Positions 53,811 to 63,582 of a stretch of 64,000 bases of DNA are shown here, in pieces. The stretch's first letter is position 1. Each line of letters begins with the position of its first letter. The translations under genes and the position numbers were made by a program. Source of the stretch: Schaalia hyovaginalis (GTDB lineage Bacteria; Actinomycetota; Actinomycetes; Actinomycetales; Actinomycetaceae); contig NZ_JACHMK010000001.1 in assembly GCF_014208035.1 (NCBI RefSeq), positions 744,001-808,000 on the forward strand, given 5' to 3'. A model generated the notes under the pieces. That model searched no databases, had not been told where the DNA came from, and saw only the letters and a program-made list of their open reading frames with translations.

Positions 53811-54461
53811 ATGCCGATCAGACTCGTCGTCATCGACGATCACGCGATGGTCCGCGCAGGTGTGCGCGCCGAACTCGAGAATTCCGGTGCGGATCTCGAA
53901 ATCCTCGGCGAAGCGGCCGACGTCGAGGGCGCCATCGCGGCGTGCCGTGAACTCAAGCCCGATGTCGCGCTGCTCGACGTGCACCTTCCCGGCGGGCACG
54001 GCGGCGGAGGCGCGGAAGTCGCGGCATCCTGCCAGGACGTCGACGGCCTGCGCTTCCTCGCCCTGTCCGTCTCCGATTCACCCGAGGACGTCGTCCAGGT
54101 CATTCGTGCCGGCGCCCGCGGCTATGTGACGAAATCGATCACGACCCCCGAGCTCGTCGAAGCGATCCGTCGCGTGGCGGCCGGAGACGCGGCCTTCTCG
54201 CCCAGGCTCGCCGGATTCGTCCTCGACGCCTTCGGAACCGGGCAGGTCGCGATCGGCGACGATGAACTCGACCTCCTGTCCGCCAGGGAGCAGGAGGTCA
54301 TGCGCCTCATCGCCCGCGGCTACACCTACAAGGAGGTCGGCAACGAGCTCTTCATCTCCGTGAAGACCGTCGAGACCCACGTCTCGGCAGTGCTGCGCAA
54401 GCTCCAGCTGTCGAACCGCAACGAGCTCACCCGCTGGGCGATGCAGCGCCACATCGTGTGA
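53811..54461 (+). CDS. LuxR/NarL-family response regulator
   Basis: This 216-residue regulator has a receiver domain with acidic pocket Asp9-Asp10 and phospho-acceptor Asp56 (VALLDVHLPGG). The C-terminal helix-turn-helix is LSAREQEVMRLIARGYTYKEVG...SVKTVETHVSAVLRKL. It lies 4 bp after the kinase and probably controls the divergent PspC operon. Confidence 0.93.
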   Translation: MPIRLVVIDDHAMVRAGVRAELENSGADLEILGEAADVEGAIAACRELKPDVALLDVHLPGGHGGGGAEVAASCQDVDGLRFLALSVSDSPEDVVQVIRAGARGYVTKSITTPELVEAIRRVAAGDAAFSPRLAGFVLDAFGTGQVAIGDDELDLLSAREQEVMRLIARGYTYKEVGNELFISVKTVETHVSAVLRKLQLSNRNELTRWAMQRHIV

Positions 54462-54551
54462 GGACCGAGACTGCCCGGGGATTCTCCCCGCGCGGCCTTT
54501 GGCCCTAGGATTTCCCCGGGCGGTCGGACGATCGCCGGGACGGAGAACAGG

Positions 54552-56042
54552 GTGCGCACCATCGGATTCGACCGCGAGAAGTACGTGCGACTGCAGTCGC
54601 AGCACATCGCCGAACGCAGGGCCCAGTTCGGCGGGAAGCTCTACCTCGAATTCGGCGGGAAGCTCATCGACGACATGCACGCCTCCCGCGTGCTCCCCGG
54701 CTTCACGCCCGACAACAAGGTCGCGATGCTCTCCGAGCTCGCCGACGACGTCGAGATCATCGTCGCCGTCAACGCCAAGGACTTCCAGCGGCGCAAGGTC
54801 CGCGCCGACCTCGGGACCACCTACGAGGACGAGGTCCTGCGTCACATCGACGAGTTCCGCGAGCACGGGCTCTTCGTCGGCTCCGTCGTGATCACGCAAT
54901 GGGCGGACGACAACCGCGAGGCCAAGGCCGTCAAGCGCAAGTTCGAACGGCTCGGCATCACCGTCTACCGGCACTTCCCGATCGCGGGCTACCCGAACGA
55001 TGTCGCCAGGATCGTCTCCGAGCAGGGGTACGGCCGCAACGAGTACATCGAGACGAGTCACGACCTCATCGTCGTCACCGCGCCCGGCCCCGGTTCGGGC
55101 AAGATGGCGACCTGCCTGTCCCAGCTCTACCACGATCACAAGCGCGGGCTCTCGTCCGGATACGCCAAGTGGGAGACCTTCCCGATCTGGAATCTTCCCC
55201 TCGACCACCCGGTGAACATCGCATACGAAGCGGCGACCGCCGACCTCGACGACGTCAACATGATCGATCCCTTCCACCTCGCGGCCCACGGGGTCCAGAC
55301 GGTGAACTACAACCGCGATGTCGAGATCTTCCCCGTCCTGGGCCGCCTCTTCACCGAGATCCTCGGCGAATCCCCCTACCGGTCGCCGACCGACATGGGC
55401 GTGAACATGGCGGGGCTGTCGATCAGCGACGACGAGGCCTGCTCCGAGGCGTCGAAGCAGGAAGTGATCCGCAGGTACTTCAAGGCCCTCGTCACCGAGA
55501 AGAAGGAACTGGCCGAGCCCATCCAGTCCGAACGGATCGCCCTGCTCATGGCGAAACTCGGAATCGCCGAGACCGACCGGCCCGTCGTCGCGCCCGTCCG
55601 GAGGATCGCGAAGGCGACGAAGGCCCCGGCGGCCGCGATCGAACTCGCCGACGGCCGGATCGTCACCGGGAAGACCTCTGAACTGCTCGGCTGCTCTTCC
55701 GCGATGCTCCTCAACGCCCTCAAGGCCCTCGCGGAGATCGATGACGCGGTCGAGCTCCTCTCACCGGAAGCCATCGAACCGATCCAGACCCTCAAGACCG
55801 TCCACCTTGGATCGCGCAACCCGCGCCTGCACACCGACGAGGTGCTCATCGCGCTCGCGGTCTCGGCCTCGACCGACGAACGGGCGCGCCGCGCCCTCGA
55901 CCGCCTCGGCGACCTGCGCGGATGCGACGTCCACACCTCGACGATCCTCGGCCCCGTCGACGAGGGGATCTTCCGTTCGCTCGGCATCCAGGTCACGAAC
56001 GAGCCGGTCTACGCGACGAAGTCCCTGTACCGCAAGAAGTAG
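54552..56042 (+). CDS. DUF1846 family protein
   Basis: This 496-residue protein matches the DUF1846 family over its whole length ([84 protein letters not shown]). The P-loop-like GPGSGK suggests nucleotide or phosphate binding, but the biochemical role is not established. The start is GTG at 54552. It is monocistronic. Confidence 0.88.
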   Translation: MRTIGFDREKYVRLQSQHIAERRAQFGGKLYLEFGGKLIDDMHASRVLPGFTPDNKVAMLSELADDVEIIVAVNAKDFQRRKVRADLGTTYEDEVLRHIDEFREHGLFVGSVVITQWADDNREAKAVKRKFERLGITVYRHFPIAGYPNDVARIVSEQGYGRNEYIETSHDLIVVTAPGPGSGKMATCLSQLYHDHKRGLSSGYAKWETFPIWNLPLDHPVNIAYEAATADLDDVNMIDPFHLAAHGVQTVNYNRDVEIFPVLGRLFTEILGESPYRSPTDMGVNMAGLSISDDEACSEASKQEVIRRYFKALVTEKKELAEPIQSERIALLMAKLGIAETDRPVVAPVRRIAKATKAPAAAIELADGRIVTGKTSELLGCSSAMLLNALKALAEIDDAVELLSPEAIEPIQTLKTVHLGSRNPRLHTDEVLIALAVSASTDERARRALDRLGDLRGCDVHTSTILGPVDEGIFRSLGIQVTNEPVYATKSLYRKK

Positions 56043-56172
56043 CGAGGGCGGGGCTCCCCGCCCGCTCTCGCCGAAAGCACGGCCGCGGGGCCGATGGGGG
56101 CATCGCCGCGGGGCGCCGAAGCAGCGTCCGGCGGCCCCAGATGCCCACGGCCTCAACTAGAGTGGTGACGCC

Positions 56173-59079
56173 ATGACCGACTTCACCGCGCTCCCCGACC
56201 TCGGACCGATCGACCCGCCCCTGTGGGACCCCGCCCCGGAGGACCTCCCCGTCTGGGATCCGACGGCCGCGACTCCCGAGCCCCCGACCGATGGGGCCCC
56301 GTGGGCGTCGGCGCCATCCCCCTATGAGGGCATCCCGCCGATCGAGGACGAGTCCGAGTACGGGAGCTTCTCGCCGACCGCAAGCGGCGCGAATGCGGGC
56401 GCGATCCACGGGCTCGATCCGGAAGAGCTCGTCCGCGGGCTCAACGAACGCCAGTCCCAGGCCGTCGTCCACGAGGGGGCCCCGCTCCTCATCATGGCGG
56501 GCGCGGGTTCGGGCAAGACGCGCGTGCTGACCCATCGGATCGCTCATCTGCTCGCGACCGGACGGGCGAGCGCCGGTCAGATCCTCGCCATCACCTTCAC
56601 GAACAAGGCCGCCGCCGAGATGCGCGAGCGCGTCGGAGCTCTCGTCGGGCGCGCCGCCTCGCGGATGTGGGTCTCGACCTTCCACTCGGCCTGCGTGCGG
56701 ATCCTCCGCGCCGAGCACGAGGCCGCGGGCCTGCGCTCCTCCTTCACGATCTACGACGCTCAGGACTCCCAGCGGCTCATCCAGATCATCCTCAAAGCCG
56801 CGAACGTCGATATCAAGCGCTTCACCCCCAAGCTCGTCGCCGCGCGCATCTCCGACCTCAAGAACGAGCTCATCTCGGCGAAGAAGTACGCCGAGACCGC
56901 GCAGAACGACCCGATCTCGAAAGTCGTCGCCGAGACCTACCTCGAGTACGCGAAGCGGATGCGCGAGTCGAATGCCCTCGACTTCGACGACCTCATCATG
57001 CGCACGGTGGAGCTCCTCGCGGGCAACCGACTCCTCGCCGAGCACTACCACCGGCGCTTCCGCCACGTCCTCGTCGATGAGTACCAGGACACGAACCACG
57101 CCCAATACGTCCTCGTCCGCCTCCTCGTCGGGGACGGCGAGGACGGGATCGAACCCGCCGAGCTCACGGTCGTCGGCGATTCCGACCAGTCGATCTACGC
57201 CTTCCGCGGCGCGACGATCCGCAACATCGAGGAGTTCGAGCGCGACTTCCCCGGTGCGCGCACGATCCTGCTCGAGCAGAACTACCGCTCGACCCAGAAC
57301 ATCCTCTCCGCGGCGAATGCGGTCATCGCGAGGAACGAGGGGCGCCGCCCGAAGCGCCTGTGGACCGACTCGGGCGACGGCGCGCTCATCACTCTCGACG
57401 CCGCCGACTCCGAGCACGACGAGGCGCGCTTCGTCGTCGCCGAGATCGACCGCCTCCACGATGCCGGCGGCGAATGGGGCGATGTCGCCGTCTTCTACCG
57501 GACCAACGCGCAGTCCCGTGCCATCGAAGAGCTCCTCGTCCGCCAGGGCATCCCGTACCGGGTCGTCGGCGGCACGCGCTTCTACGAGCGCAAGGAGATC
57601 AAGGACGCCCTGGCCTACCTCCAGGCCGTGTCCAACCCGGATGACACGGTGGCGCTGCGCCGCATCCTCAACGTGCCCCGGCGCGGCATCGGGGCGAAGG
57701 CCGAACAGGCCCTGGTCGCGCACGCCGACCGCTACGGGATCTCATTCGGAGAAGCCATCGCGGACGTGTGGGAGGCCCAGGGCCGTCCCCTCGGCGAGGG
57801 CGAGGGCATCGAATGGCCCGACACGAAGCAGGAGCGCGCAGCGGATTCGAATGCCGCGCCCGGGGACGAGGGCGGGGCTGCGGCTCCGTCCGGGGGCTCG
57901 CCGGAGGACGCCGTTCCCGCCTCGCCCGCGGATGACCGACCCGCGGCCGAGCCCGAAGCGGGTGGATGGCCCGAGGTGGCCGTACCCGGGGCGGCTCGGC
58001 CCTCGGCGGGCGGATCCCGTGGGCCCGGCGGGGAAGGGGTAATGCTTTCGACGGGGGAAGGTAATGCTCTCGGCGGGGGAGAGCCTGCTGCGCTTCGGCC
58101 CGTGCTCGGGCTCGCTCCCCGGGCGGCGTCGGCGATCGCCGACTTCTGGGGGCTCCTCCACGTGGCGCGAGCAGGGGACTTAGGCGCCGCAGCCCCAGCG
58201 GACATCCTCGAGGAGATCCTCGATCGTACCGGCTACCTGGCCGAGCTGCGCAAGTCCGAGGACCCGCAGGACGCCTCGCGGGTGGAGAACCTCGCCGAGC
58301 TCCACTCCGTCGCGAAGGATTTCTCGCAGGTCGATCCTGGAGGCGATCTCGCCGCCTTCCTCGAGCGCGTCGCCCTCGTCGCCGATTCCGATCAAGTTCC
58401 CTCCGAAGACCAGCGCTCCGGGCAAGTCACCCTCATGACGGTCCACACGGCGAAGGGATTGGAGTTCCCGACGGTCTTCGTCACGGGGATGGAGGACGGA
58501 ACCTTCCCCCACCAGCGCTCCCTATCCGATCCCGGTGAACTCGAAGAGGAGCGCCGACTCGCCTATGTGGCGATCACCAGGGCGCGCGAGAGGCTCTATC
58601 TCACGCGGGCGGCCGTGCGCTCGGCCTGGGGCGCGCCCCAGGAGATGCCGCCCTCGCGTTTCTTGGACGACATTCCGCCCGAGCTCCTCGAAATCCGTCG
58701 TTCCGTCACCGCTCAGGACCGGGCGCGGGGTTCACTGACGGGCTGGGCGGCTTCGTGGTCCTCCTCGCATCGGGGGCGCGGCCGCGATCCCTGGGGCGAG
58801 GAAGACGCTCCGGTCTTCGGGAGCGGACGCTCGGGCGGCGCGAAGCCGGTGAGCGGTATTCGAGCCGGAGCGGTGCGGATGGGGGCGAAGACCCCGCGCG
58901 TTCCGGCCGATCGGCCGCCTCTGGACCTTTCCGTCGGAGACCGCGTCAAGCACGAGACCCTGGGCGTGGGCACCGTCCTCGGAGTCGAGGGCTCGGGTCC
59001 GAAGACGATCGCCCGTGTTCAATTCGGGCGCGCCGAGAAGCGCCTTCTCGTGCGCATGGCTCCGATGGAGAAGATCTGA
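56173..59079 (+). CDS. pcrA: ATP-dependent DNA helicase PcrA/UvrD
   Basis: This 968-residue superfamily 1 helicase unwinds DNA 3'-5' in repair and clears RNA polymerase. A Pro/Asp-rich N-terminal extension of about 85 residues precedes LNERQSQAV and Walker A AGAGSGKTR (near 110). Other motifs are LAITFTNKAA, VDEYQDTNHAQY, VGDSDQSIYAFRGA, NYRSTQNI, VTLMTVHTAKGLEFP and VAITRARERLYL. Residues about 535-645 are a low-complexity Gly/Pro/Ala/Glu insertion absent from ordinary PcrA. The C-terminal Tudor-like tail (GDRVKHETLGVGTVLGVEG) is present. Confidence 0.93.
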   Translation: MTDFTALPDLGPIDPPLWDPAPEDLPVWDPTAATPEPPTDGAPWASAPSPYEGIPPIEDESEYGSFSPTASGANAGAIHGLDPEELVRGLNERQSQAVVHEGAPLLIMAGAGSGKTRVLTHRIAHLLATGRASAGQILAITFTNKAAAEMRERVGALVGRAASRMWVSTFHSACVRILRAEHEAAGLRSSFTIYDAQDSQRLIQIILKAANVDIKRFTPKLVAARISDLKNELISAKKYAETAQNDPISKVVAETYLEYAKRMRESNALDFDDLIMRTVELLAGNRLLAEHYHRRFRHVLVDEYQDTNHAQYVLVRLLVGDGEDGIEPAELTVVGDSDQSIYAFRGATIRNIEEFERDFPGARTILLEQNYRSTQNILSAANAVIARNEGRRPKRLWTDSGDGALITLDAADSEHDEARFVVAEIDRLHDAGGEWGDVAVFYRTNAQSRAIEELLVRQGIPYRVVGGTRFYERKEIKDALAYLQAVSNPDDTVALRRILNVPRRGIGAKAEQALVAHADRYGISFGEAIADVWEAQGRPLGEGEGIEWPDTKQERAADSNAAPGDEGGAAAPSGGSPEDAVPASPADDRPAAEPEAGGWPEVAVPGAARPSAGGSRGPGGEGVMLSTGEGNALGGGEPAALRPVLGLAPRAASAIADFWGLLHVARAGDLGAAAPADILEEILDRTGYLAELRKSEDPQDASRVENLAELHSVAKDFSQVDPGGDLAAFLERVALVADSDQVPSEDQRSGQVTLMTVHTAKGLEFPTVFVTGMEDGTFPHQRSLSDPGELEEERRLAYVAITRARERLYLTRAAVRSAWGAPQEMPPSRFLDDIPPELLEIRRSVTAQDRARGSLTGWAASWSSSHRGRGRDPWGEEDAPVFGSGRSGGAKPVSGIRAGAVRMGAKTPRVPADRPPLDLSVGDRVKHETLGVGTVLGVEGSGPKTIARVQFGRAEKRLLVRMAPMEKI

Positions 59080-59191
59080 GGGAAGAGGGCGAATCGCGGG
59101 GCGCTCGCTGCCCTCCTCGTTCTCCATGCTTTTCTTCCTCCATCATCTCTAGGACGAAATGCCTAGGCGGATGTAGTCTTGCCGTGGATAT

Positions 59192-59203
59192 CTCGACGTC
59201 GAG
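59192..59203. promoter_or_regulatory. 12-bp palindrome in the sucCD leader
   Basis: CTCGACGTCGAG is self-complementary. Further upstream CTAGG...CCTAG (59151-59168) forms another short dyad, and a TAGTCT box (59174-59179) is a possible -10. Their function is not known. Confidence 0.3.
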
Positions 59204-59248
59204 CAAGCCGATCGGCGTTCGCATGTCAATCCCTGGAAGGAACTCGAG

Positions 59249-60433
59249 GTGGATCTGTACGAATACCAGGCACGTGATGTGTTCCGCGCTCACGGCGTTC
59301 CCGTCCTCCCCGGCATCACCGCGGTGACGGTTGACGAAGCCCGCATCGCCGCGACGACCCTCCTCGGCGAAGGGGCCGAGCTGCTGGTCGTCAAGGCGCA
59401 GGTGAAGACGGGCGGGCGCGGCAAGGCGGGGGGCGTCAAACTCGCGCGCACCCCCGATGAGGCCGCTGAGAAGGCCGAGGCGATCCTCGGCCTCGATATC
59501 AAGGGCCACGTCGTCCGCACGCTTCTCATCGCCTCGGGCGCCGACATCGCCGAGGAGTACTACTTCTCGATCCTCCTCGACCGCTCACACCGCCGCTACC
59601 TCGCGATGTGCTCCAAAGAAGGCGGAATGGACATCGAGACGCTCGCGAAGGAACGCCCCGAGGCCCTCGCCCGCGTCCCCCTGGATCCGGTGCGCGGCAT
59701 CAACGACGAGGTCGCCCGCGAGATTCTCGCCGCTGCGGGATTCGACCCGGAACGATTCGACGCCCTCGCTCCCGTCCTCATCGCCCTGTGGGAGACCTTC
59801 CGCGACGAGGACGCGACCCTCGTCGAGGTCAACCCCCTGGTCACTGCGACCGATGGGACCGTCTGGGCGGTCGACGGCAAGGTGAGCCTCGACGACAACG
59901 CCCGTTTCCGCCATCCGGAGCACGAGGCCCTCGTTGATCGCGTTACCCAGGATCCGCGTGAGGCGCTCGCCAAGGAGGCCGGGCTCAACTACGTCCGCCT
60001 CGAGGGCGAGGTCGGAATCATCGGCAACGGCGCCGGACTCGTCATGTCGACCCTCGACGTCGTCGCCATGGCAGGCGAGGACCTCGGAGTGAAACCCGCC
60101 AACTTCCTCGACATCGGCGGCGGCGCGAGCGCGGAAGTCATGGCGAAGGGACTCGACATCATTCTCGGGGACGAGCAGGTCCGATCCGTCTTCGTCAATG
60201 TCTTCGGCGGCATCACGGCCTGCGACGAGGTGGCCGAAGGCGTCCTCGGCGCGCTCGAGGTGCTGGGCGAGACCGCGACGAAGCCGATCGTCGTGCGCCT
60301 CGACGGCAACAAGGTCGAAGAGGGGCGCGACATCCTCGTCAAGGCCTCGCACCCCCTCGTTCACATGGTGGAGACGATGGACGACGCGGCCCGCCGCGCG
60401 GCCGAACTCGCCGCCGCAGCACAGGCCGACTGA
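59249..60433 (+). CDS. sucC: Succinate-CoA ligase (ADP-forming) beta subunit
   Basis: This 394-residue protein has an ATP-grasp domain ([26 protein letters not shown]) and a CoA-ligase domain ([39 protein letters not shown]). With SucD it interconverts succinyl-CoA and succinate with substrate-level phosphorylation in the TCA cycle. The start is GTG at 59249. SucD follows 18 bp later. Confidence 0.95.
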   Translation: MDLYEYQARDVFRAHGVPVLPGITAVTVDEARIAATTLLGEGAELLVVKAQVKTGGRGKAGGVKLARTPDEAAEKAEAILGLDIKGHVVRTLLIASGADIAEEYYFSILLDRSHRRYLAMCSKEGGMDIETLAKERPEALARVPLDPVRGINDEVAREILAAAGFDPERFDALAPVLIALWETFRDEDATLVEVNPLVTATDGTVWAVDGKVSLDDNARFRHPEHEALVDRVTQDPREALAKEAGLNYVRLEGEVGIIGNGAGLVMSTLDVVAMAGEDLGVKPANFLDIGGGASAEVMAKGLDIILGDEQVRSVFVNVFGGITACDEVAEGVLGALEVLGETATKPIVVRLDGNKVEEGRDILVKASHPLVHMVETMDDAARRAAELAAAAQAD

Positions 60434-60451
60434 CACGGAAGGACAGGCACC

Positions 60452-61372
60452 ATGTCGATTTTCCTCAACTCCGACTCCCGCGTCATCGTCCAGGGCATGA
60501 CGGGCGCCGAGGGCCGCAAGCACACCCAGCGGATGCTCAACGCCGGGACGACGATCGTCGGCGGCACCAACCCCCGCAAGGCCGGGTCGAGCGTCGCTTT
60601 CGAGGTTCGCGGATACGGTCCGGCGGCCGAGCGCATCGTCGACGGCCCCGTCAAGATCCCCGTCTTCGGCACCGTCGCCGAAGCCCGGGAGACGACCGGG
60701 GCGAACACCTCCGTGATCTTCGTGCCCCCCGCCTTCGCGAAGGGTGCCGCCCTTGAAGCGATCGACGCGGGCATCGAAACGGTCGTCGTCATCACCGAGG
60801 GCATCCCGGTCGCCGATTCAACGGTCATCGTGGACCGGGCGCTCGCGGCCGGGACGCGCCTCATCGGCCCGAACTGCCCCGGCATCATCAGCCCCGGGCA
60901 ATCGAACGCGGGCATCACCCCGGCGGACATCACCGGCCCCGGAAGGATCGGCCTCGTGTCGAAGTCCGGAACTCTCACGTATCAGCTCATGTACGAGCTC
61001 CGCGACATCGGCTTCACGACATGCCTCGGCATCGGCGGCGACCCGGTGGTGGGGACCACCCACATCGATGCCCTGGCCGCCTTCGAGGCCGATCCCGACA
61101 CCGATCTCGTCGTGATGATCGGCGAGATCGGAGGCGATGCGGAAGAGCGTGCGGCGGAGTGGATCGCGGCGAATATGACGAAGCCCGTCGTCGCCTACAT
61201 CGCCGGATTCACCGCCCCGGAGGGCAAGACGATGGGCCACGCCGGGGCGATCGTGTCGGGCTCGTCGGGCACCGCCGCCGCGAAAGCGGAGGCGCTTGAG
61301 GCCGTCGGCGTCAAGGTCGGGCGCACGCCCTCGCAAACCGCGGCCCTCGCACGCTCGCTCCTCGAAGGCTGA
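60452..61372 (+). CDS. sucD: Succinate-CoA ligase alpha subunit
   Basis: This 306-residue protein has a CoA-binding Rossmann domain ([28 protein letters not shown]), [30 protein letters not shown], and the phosphohistidine loop [18 protein letters not shown]. The ribosome site is GGAAGGA. It forms the active enzyme with SucC. Confidence 0.96.
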   Translation: MSIFLNSDSRVIVQGMTGAEGRKHTQRMLNAGTTIVGGTNPRKAGSSVAFEVRGYGPAAERIVDGPVKIPVFGTVAEARETTGANTSVIFVPPAFAKGAALEAIDAGIETVVVITEGIPVADSTVIVDRALAAGTRLIGPNCPGIISPGQSNAGITPADITGPGRIGLVSKSGTLTYQLMYELRDIGFTTCLGIGGDPVVGTTHIDALAAFEADPDTDLVVMIGEIGGDAEERAAEWIAANMTKPVVAYIAGFTAPEGKTMGHAGAIVSGSSGTAAAKAEALEAVGVKVGRTPSQTAALARSLLEG

Positions 61373-61388
61373 TCCCTCCTCCGTTTCC

Positions 61389-61420
61389 GGCGGGTCCTGC
61401 GCGACGGCGTGGGGCCCGCC
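61389..61420 (+). terminator. Hairpin after sucCD
   Basis: GGCGGGTCC (61389-61397) pairs with GGGCCCGCC (61412-61420) with one G-T pair and a 14-nt loop, 17 bp after the stop. There is no T-tract. Confidence 0.5.
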
Positions 61421-61605
61421 AGAGCGTTCTCCGGGGGAATCCTTAGGGGTGAGATCCTCGGGTGCCCCGCGCGGATGCCGATGGGCGAGGAGGTCCTCAG
61501 CGTGGGGCGAGTGGATCCCCTGCTCGGCGTGGTCTTGGACGCGCGCCTGGCAGCTTCGATGCCGAGGCGGGAGCGACTCGTCGAGTCTCGAGACACACTC
61601 CTTCA

Positions 61606-61619
61606 TTTGTAAGAACAAA
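61606..61619. promoter_or_regulatory. Operator-like palindrome before iolC
   Basis: TTTGTAAGAACAAA has TTTGT/ACAAA arms around AAGA and lies 3 bp upstream of the -35 box. TTTGT/ACAAA arms are common in GntR-family sites; the regulator is not in the window. Confidence 0.5.
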
Positions 61620-61622
61620 CTC

Positions 61623-61651
61623 TTGACGTGGACCGGAGTTGGGGGCATCAT
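61623..61651 (+). promoter_or_regulatory. Promoter of the inositol catabolic operon
   Basis: TTGACG (61623-61628) and CATCAT (61646-61651) are separated by 17 bp; the first codon is 68 bp further on. Confidence 0.5.
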
Positions 61652-61718
61652 TGTGACATCGGGAACCTCACGGGACCCTGAATCACCACCCACCCCCGAC
61701 GACGTGGAAGGGAAACCA

Positions 61719-62714
61719 ATGTCCGCGAATCCGAGCACCCCGCCCCTCGATGTCCTCACCATCGGCCGCTGCGGAATCGACATCTACCCGCTCCAAATCG
61801 GAGTCGGCCTGGAGGACGTCGAATCCTTCGGGAAATTCCTCGGAGGCAGCCCGACGAACGTCGCCGTCGCAGCCGCCCGATACCACCACCGCTCCGCCGT
61901 CATCACCGGCGTCGGGAACGACCCCTTCGGGCGCTTCGTCCGTCGCGAAATGCGCCGCCTGGGAGTGTGGGACGACTTCGTCGTCACCAAGCCCGAATTC
62001 CTCACCCCGCTCACCTTCTGCGAGATCTTCCCGCCGAACAACTTCCCTCTCTACTTCTACCGCGAGCCCTCCGCCCCGGACCTCGAACTCACCGTCGACG
62101 ACATCCCGATGGACGCCGTGCGCGAATCCCGCATCTTCTGGGTCTCCGCAACCGGCCTGAGCAAGGAGCCCTCTCGCGAAGCCCACCACGCCGCCCTCGA
62201 CGTCCGCGACCGCAGGCAATACACGATCGCCGACCTCGACTACCGAGCGAACTTCTGGAAGAGCGAGGAAGAAGCGCATGAGCGGATCTCTGCGATCCTC
62301 CCCAAGGTGAACGTCGCCATCGGCAACCGGGAGGAGTGCCGCATCGCCGTCGGCGAGTCCGAGCCCGACAGGGCTGCCGACGCCCTCCTCGAGGCCGGCG
62401 TCGAACTCGCGATCGTCAAGCAGGGCCTCCAGGGCACCCTCGTCAAGACCCGCGACACGCGTCTTGTCATGCCGATCACCCCGACGGGCGATCCCCTCAA
62501 CGGGCTCGGCGCAGGCGACGCCTTCGGCGGCGCCGTCTGCCACGGACTCCTCTCCGGATGGTCCCTCGAGAAGACGATCTTCGCGGCCTCGACGGCTGGC
62601 GGTATCGTCGCCACCCGCCTCGAGTGCTCGACCGCGATGCCGACCGAGCCCGAGCTCCTCGAAACGATGCGCACCTTCCGCGACGAGGTCGCGCCGAACG
62701 TGAAGGACCTCTGA
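61719..62714 (+). CDS. iolC: 5-dehydro-2-deoxygluconokinase
   Basis: This 331-residue PfkB-family kinase phosphorylates 5-dehydro-2-deoxygluconate (DKG) in myo-inositol breakdown. Motifs are LTIGRCGIDIYP, GGSPTNVAVAAAR, the IolC-typical FYREPSAPDLEL, and the catalytic GLGAGDAFGGAV. The start is ATG at 61719 after GGAAGGGA. The next gene follows after one base, so they are co-translated. Confidence 0.92.
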   Translation: MSANPSTPPLDVLTIGRCGIDIYPLQIGVGLEDVESFGKFLGGSPTNVAVAAARYHHRSAVITGVGNDPFGRFVRREMRRLGVWDDFVVTKPEFLTPLTFCEIFPPNNFPLYFYREPSAPDLELTVDDIPMDAVRESRIFWVSATGLSKEPSREAHHAALDVRDRRQYTIADLDYRANFWKSEEEAHERISAILPKVNVAIGNREECRIAVGESEPDRAADALLEAGVELAIVKQGLQGTLVKTRDTRLVMPITPTGDPLNGLGAGDAFGGAVCHGLLSGWSLEKTIFAASTAGGIVATRLECSTAMPTEPELLETMRTFRDEVAPNVKDL

Positions 62715-62715
62715 C

Positions 62716-63582
62716 ATGTCACTCATTGAAGAAATCGTCGAAATCCGCGCCTACGAGCCCGGGCGCATTGCGACGACCCTCGCCGAGCGTCCCAAGGGCG
62801 AGATGCCGAAGGAGGGCAAGCTCCTCATCATCGCCTGCGACCACCCTGCGCGCGGCGCGATGGGAGCGGGCGACGATCCCATGGCGATGGCCTCCCGAGA
62901 GGATCTTCTCGCCCGATGCGTCGAAGCGCTCTCGCGCCCCGGCGTCCATGGCTTCCTCGGGACCTCCGACCTCATCGAAGACCTCGCCCTTCTCGGCGCC
63001 CTCGACGGGAAGCTCGTCTACGGCTCGATGAACCGCGGCGGCCTCCAGGGCGCGACCTTCGAGATGAACGACCGGATGACCGGCTACGACGTCCGCGGCG
63101 TCGTCGACGCCGGGCTCGACGGCGGCAAGATGCTCCTGCGCATCAACTACGAGGACCCCAAGACCGTCGACACGATCTCGACCTGCGCTACGGCCGTCAA
63201 CGGCCTTGCCGACGAGCGGGTCATGGCGATGGTCGAGCCCTTCATCTCCCGGTGGATCAAGGGACTCATCGTCAACGATCTCAGCCCCGACGCCGTCATC
63301 GAGTCGATGGCGATCGCCTCCGGCCTCGGCAAGACGAGCGCCTACACCTGGCTCAAGCTCCCCGCCGTCGCCGACATGGAGCGCGTCATGGCCGCCTCAA
63401 CCCTCCCCGCCCTCATCCTCGGGGGCGCCGTCTCAAAGGACGCCGACGCCGCCCGTGATTCCTGGCGGCGCGCCCTCGAGCTGCCGAATGTCAAGGGGCT
63501 CGTCATCGGCCGCTCTCTCCTCTACCCGCCGACCGGCAGCGTCGCCGACGCCGTCGACACGACCCTCGGGATGCTCTCATGA
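62716..63582 (+). CDS. Cgl0159-family aldolase-like protein of the inositol operon
   Basis: This 288-residue TIM-barrel protein (LLIIACDHPARGAMGAG, GFLGTSDLIEDLALLG, DGGKMLLRINYEDPKT, KLPAVADMERVM, ALILGGAVS, GLVIGRSLLYP) is of the class I/LacD-like aldolase group found in actinobacterial iol clusters. By position it should cleave DKG 6-phosphate to dihydroxyacetone phosphate and malonic semialdehyde, the IolJ step. Function is inferred from context. Confidence 0.82.
   Translation: MSLIEEIVEIRAYEPGRIATTLAERPKGEMPKEGKLLIIACDHPARGAMGAGDDPMAMASREDLLARCVEALSRPGVHGFLGTSDLIEDLALLGALDGKLVYGSMNRGGLQGATFEMNDRMTGYDVRGVVDAGLDGGKMLLRINYEDPKTVDTISTCATAVNGLADERVMAMVEPFISRWIKGLIVNDLSPDAVIESMAIASGLGKTSAYTWLKLPAVADMERVMAASTLPALILGGAVSKDADAARDSWRRALELPNVKGLVIGRSLLYPPTGSVADAVDTTLGMLS

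Larger units (their letters stand above)
61421..61718. other. Upstream region of the inositol operon
   Basis: There is no gene. The first 180 bp shows nothing recognisable. GTCTCGAGAC at 61585-61594 is a 10-bp palindrome. The promoter and an operator-like palindrome lie at 61606-61651. Confidence 0.5.

Noticed and set aside
62716-63582. The aldolase-like protein as the missing fuculose-phosphate aldolase
   Set aside because: It is co-translated with iolC and iolB more than 50 kb away and belongs to an inositol-linked aldolase group, not the class II FucA/RhaD type.
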